From the NCBI RefSeq assembly GCF_016786355.1, contig NZ_JADWYX010000108.1:1-32127 (forward strand): DNA of 32,127 nt. Reading direction: 5' to 3'. This document shows, one piece after another, positions 30,285-32,127 of this stretch. The position numbers and the translations under genes are program-made. The stretch's first letter is position 1. Every line of letters begins with the position of its first letter. The stretch is from Frankia sp. AgB1.9. Its GTDB lineage: Bacteria > Actinomycetota > Actinomycetes > Frankiales > Frankiaceae. The notes below the pieces were generated by a model that saw only the letters and a list, made by a program, of their open reading frames with translations, did no database searches and had not been told where the DNA came from.

Positions 30285-31598
30285 TTAGGCGGGGTCAGCG
30301 GGCCGGGAGCGCCGCCGGCGAATCCGATGGTGACCCCCTTCGCCCGAGTCGGTCTGGGCCATCGCGCCCGGATCGCTCTGGCCCGCCGCGGTTTCCGCGT
30401 CGGGCCGTTTGGTCGTGCCTGCTTCGCCGGGCCGTGAACCCGGGTCTACGACCTCCGCCGGGACGCCCTCAGCCGAGCCGGCACTGACCTGGTCGGCGCC
30501 GGCGCCGGGGTCGACGTGGCCGGGATCCGGACCGGCGAGGACGGCGGAGTCGCAGCCGGAGGACGCGGTCGCCGGGTAGGCGGCGTCGTGTGCGCGGCGG
30601 GACGAACAGACGTCGGACCGGTCGCAGGCCTTGCGGCCCCCCGCGTCTAGCGCGACGACGACCTGCTGGCGCGGTACGTCGTGGGCGATCACCCGGCCGG
30701 GGCCGTCGGGAGTGCGAGCCTTCGCGCCGACCGCCGGGACCGCGGCGGCAAACTCCTCGTACAGCGGGTGCTCGTAGCGCAGGCAGCACATCAGCCGCCC
30801 GCAGGCGCCGCTGATCTTCAACGGGTTCAGGGCCAGGTTCTGGTCCTTTGCCATCCGGATGCTCACCGGCTCGAAGTCGGTGAGGAATGTCGAGCAGCAG
30901 AGGTCGCGGCCACACGAGCCGATTCCGCCCTGAAGCTTCGCGCTGTCGCGCGCGGACAGCTGGCGTAGGTGGACCCGGGTGTCCAACGTCCGGTTGAGGT
31001 CACGGACGAGCGCGCGGAAGTCGACCCGCCCCTCGGCGGTGAAGTAGATCGTGAAGGTGTCCGAGGAGCTGACGTGGTCGACTCCGACGATCTTCATTGG
31101 GAGCCCGTGGTCGCGGACCAGCCGTCTGGCGGCGACCCTCGCCTGGGCGCGTCGCCGCCGCGAGGCCGCCTCGCGCTCCACGTCCTGGTCGGCGGCGAGC
31201 CCCACGAGTACCGGCAGGTGCCCGATGTCCTCGCTGACCCACTGCGGCGCCCACATGCAGGTGGCCACCTCGGCGCCGTCGTCGGTCGGGACGAGCACCC
31301 GGTCGCCGACCTTCGGCGCGAGTGACCCGGGATCGGCGTAGTAGAGCTTCCCGCGAGGGGAAAAAGCCACCGCGCACATCATCGGCATGGGTGCCCGCGC
31401 CTTCCGTGTCCGCTGCCGGCGACCGCGCCTGCCGCGACGAGCCTCGGCGTCGGCGGGGCAGGGAACCGTCGTTTCCGCGCCGATCGGGAGATCGGCACCG
31501 AACGTGGTCATCCCGGGCGTGGCCGGAAATCGGGCGGAGGAAGCCGGCGGAAATCGCCCTGCGGGGCAGAGCGTACGTCCGGTGCCGTCCCCGAGCAT
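30285..31598 (-). CDS. PSP1/RicT-family protein (up to 437 aa)
   Basis: The conserved PSP1 region runs from M-C-A-V-A-F-S-P-R-G to about residue 330, with Cys motifs C-G-R-D-L-C-C and C-G-R-L-M-C-C-L-R-Y-E. In Bacillus the homologue RicT (YaaT) forms an iron-sulfur-containing complex that steers RNase Y and affects competence and sporulation; in actinobacteria the role is unclear. The C-terminal 110 residues are low-complexity Pro/Gly/Asp and end in an Arg-rich R-I-R-R-R-R-S-R. The start is uncertain: ATG 31598 and ATG 31511 add N-terminal residues without family similarity, while ATG 31388 (M-P-M-M-C-A-V) is where homologues usually begin. Confidence 0.88.
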   Translation of the reverse strand: MLGDGTGRTLCPAGRFPPASSARFPATPGMTTFGADLPIGAETTVPCPADAEARRGRRGRRQRTRKARAPMPMMCAVAFSPRGKLYYADPGSLAPKVGDRVLVPTDDGAEVATCMWAPQWVSEDIGHLPVLVGLAADQDVEREAASRRRRAQARVAARRLVRDHGLPMKIVGVDHVSSSDTFTIYFTAEGRVDFRALVRDLNRTLDTRVHLRQLSARDSAKLQGGIGSCGRDLCCSTFLTDFEPVSIRMAKDQNLALNPLKISGACGRLMCCLRYEHPLYEEFAAAVPAVGAKARTPDGPGRVIAHDVPRQQVVVALDAGGRKACDRSDVCSSRRAHDAAYPATASSGCDSAVLAGPDPGHVDPGAGADQVSAGSAEGVPAEVVDPGSRPGEAGTTKRPDAETAAGQSDPGAMAQTDSGEGGHHRIRRRRSRPADPA

Positions 31599-31949
31599 CA
31601 GGTTCGCCGGGTCCTGGGCGGTTCGCCCTCAACCTGCTGGTAACGGCGGGCTCTGCGCAGCGTGCTGAACCCTCGGTGAACCGACCGGTGGCACGCTGGT
31701 AACCGGTCGGTCTCGGACGGTAGCCCGCGACGACCATTCCCATCGTCGAAGGATTCGTGATGCTTGGAGCCGTCGAGGCATGTGCACGCTGAGTAATGGA
31801 CGGCGGATGAATCCTCGGGTGGGAGGCTAGTGACTGGTCGGATGCGGGCGGTTATTGCGCCTGATCGACGCGTCGGCACTTAGCCGGTGGCCGTCGACTT
31901 GTTCGGCCGAGGGCGCCTAGGAGCGCACATACAGGGGGAGGAAATCATC
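31599..31949. other. Divergent region between ricT and the RiPP-like precursor gene
   Basis: It holds the promoters for both directions. CCGACCGGT (31681-31689) and ACCGGTCGG (31702-31710) form a 9-bp hairpin, and GCTGGTAAC occurs twice (near 31636 and 31695). No confident -10/-35 pair is found for the 31950 gene. No gene is supported. Confidence 0.4.
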
Positions 31950-32127
31950 ATGAAGGCTACGTATCAGGCCCCGACCCTCCAGGACGCCGGGTCCTTCCGC
32001 GACCTCACCGGGTACGGCTTCGTCGGCGTCGGCGGCTTCGGCGGCTGGGGCGGCGGCGGCTGGGGTGGCGGCGGCTGGGGCGGCGGCGGCTGGGGCGGCT
32101 GGGGCGGCGGCGGCTGGGGTGGCTGGG
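31950..32127 (+). CDS. RiPP-type precursor: lasso-like leader plus Gly/Trp repeat (partial, 59 residues visible)
   Basis: ATG 31950 has GGGGGAGGAA about 6-8 nt upstream, a very strong ribosome site. Residues 5-20 match the leader signature of actinobacterial lasso peptides, Y-x2-P-x-L-x3-G-x-F-x3-T (Y5, P8, L10, G14, F16, T20), which is read by the RRE protein of lasso clusters. After G21 the sequence becomes Y-G-F-V-G-V-G-G-F and then repeats of GGGGW, with Trp at 33, 38, 43, 48, 51, 56 and 59. In the visible part there is no Asp or Glu after D18, so a classic lasso ring (core residue 1 joined to an acid at 7-9) cannot form there. The gene runs off the right edge; maturation genes would lie beyond. 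Could also be an unmodified Gly-rich peptide using a shared leader. Confidence 0.82.
   Translation, partial: MKATYQAPTLQDAGSFRDLTGYGFVGVGGFGGWGGGGWGGGGWGGGGWGGWGGGGWGGW

Noticed and set aside
31950..32127. Classical lasso peptide precursor
   Set aside because: The leader fits, but no Asp or Glu occurs at the ring position in the visible core; kept as a RiPP-like precursor instead.

Overview
The window is very GC-rich, uses many GTG starts (and one TTG), and carries a set of genes typical of Actinobacteria: a bacterial proteasome activator (Bpa), an orphan OmpR-type regulator, long-form hisG, and the minus-strand order dacB - zinc metalloprotease - tilS/hpt - ftsH - folE facing ppa. A fused tilS-hpt reading frame, several paralogous XRE/DUF5753 regulators and low-complexity tails suggest a Frankia-like member of the Frankiales. 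This assignment is inference; no marker gene settles it.

Layout. 1-2.95 kb (minus): a 5'-truncated dinB remnant, a membrane-anchored putative sigma-factor partner overlapped by an ECF (SigE-family) sigma gene, and a small Pro-rich ORF. 3.1-4.7 kb (plus): quinone oxidoreductase and bpa. 4.7-7.7 kb (minus): tldD-tldE. 8.0-9.0 kb (minus): a three-TM membrane protein preceded by a 42-codon ORF with a full Shine-Dalgarno site, coupled to it by a 4-nt overlap. 9.4-16.7 kb is an accessory island. It holds five members of a small protein family (C-G-[ST]-x2-C-P/H, then V-x-G, then a short helix), two intact XRE/DUF5753 regulators, one decayed regulator, a tandem duplication of a whole module with its promoter, and a clustered CATATTC motif. 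16.9-19.1 kb: a HAD phosphatase diverging from hisE-hisG. 19.2-27.0 kb (minus): dacB, zinc metalloprotease, tilS-hpt, ftsH, folE. 27.5-30.2 kb: ppa, a small leaderless gene, tRNA-Thr(CGT), a palindrome-rich block and an orphan response regulator. 30.3-31.6 kb (minus): ricT/PSP1 homologue. At the right edge a plus-strand gene begins (31950) that encodes a lasso-peptide-type leader followed by a Gly/Trp repeat; the window cuts it off.

How parts fit together. The housekeeping blocks cover cell-wall trimming (PBP4), tRNA-Ile decoding (TilS), purine salvage (HPRT), membrane proteolysis (FtsH), folate/pterin synthesis (FolE) and histidine synthesis (HisE, HisG). The accessory island looks like WhiJ/Scr1-type regulatory modules in which the usual DUF397 partner is replaced by a different small Cys-motif protein. 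Three palindromic elements of exactly 75 bp each sit in spaces between convergent transcription units.

The strongest leads are the lasso-leader precursor with a (GGGGW)n core that has no visible Asp/Glu for a lasso ring, the XRE-linked Cys-motif small protein family with its shared promoter and CATATTC motif, and the 75-bp palindromes.
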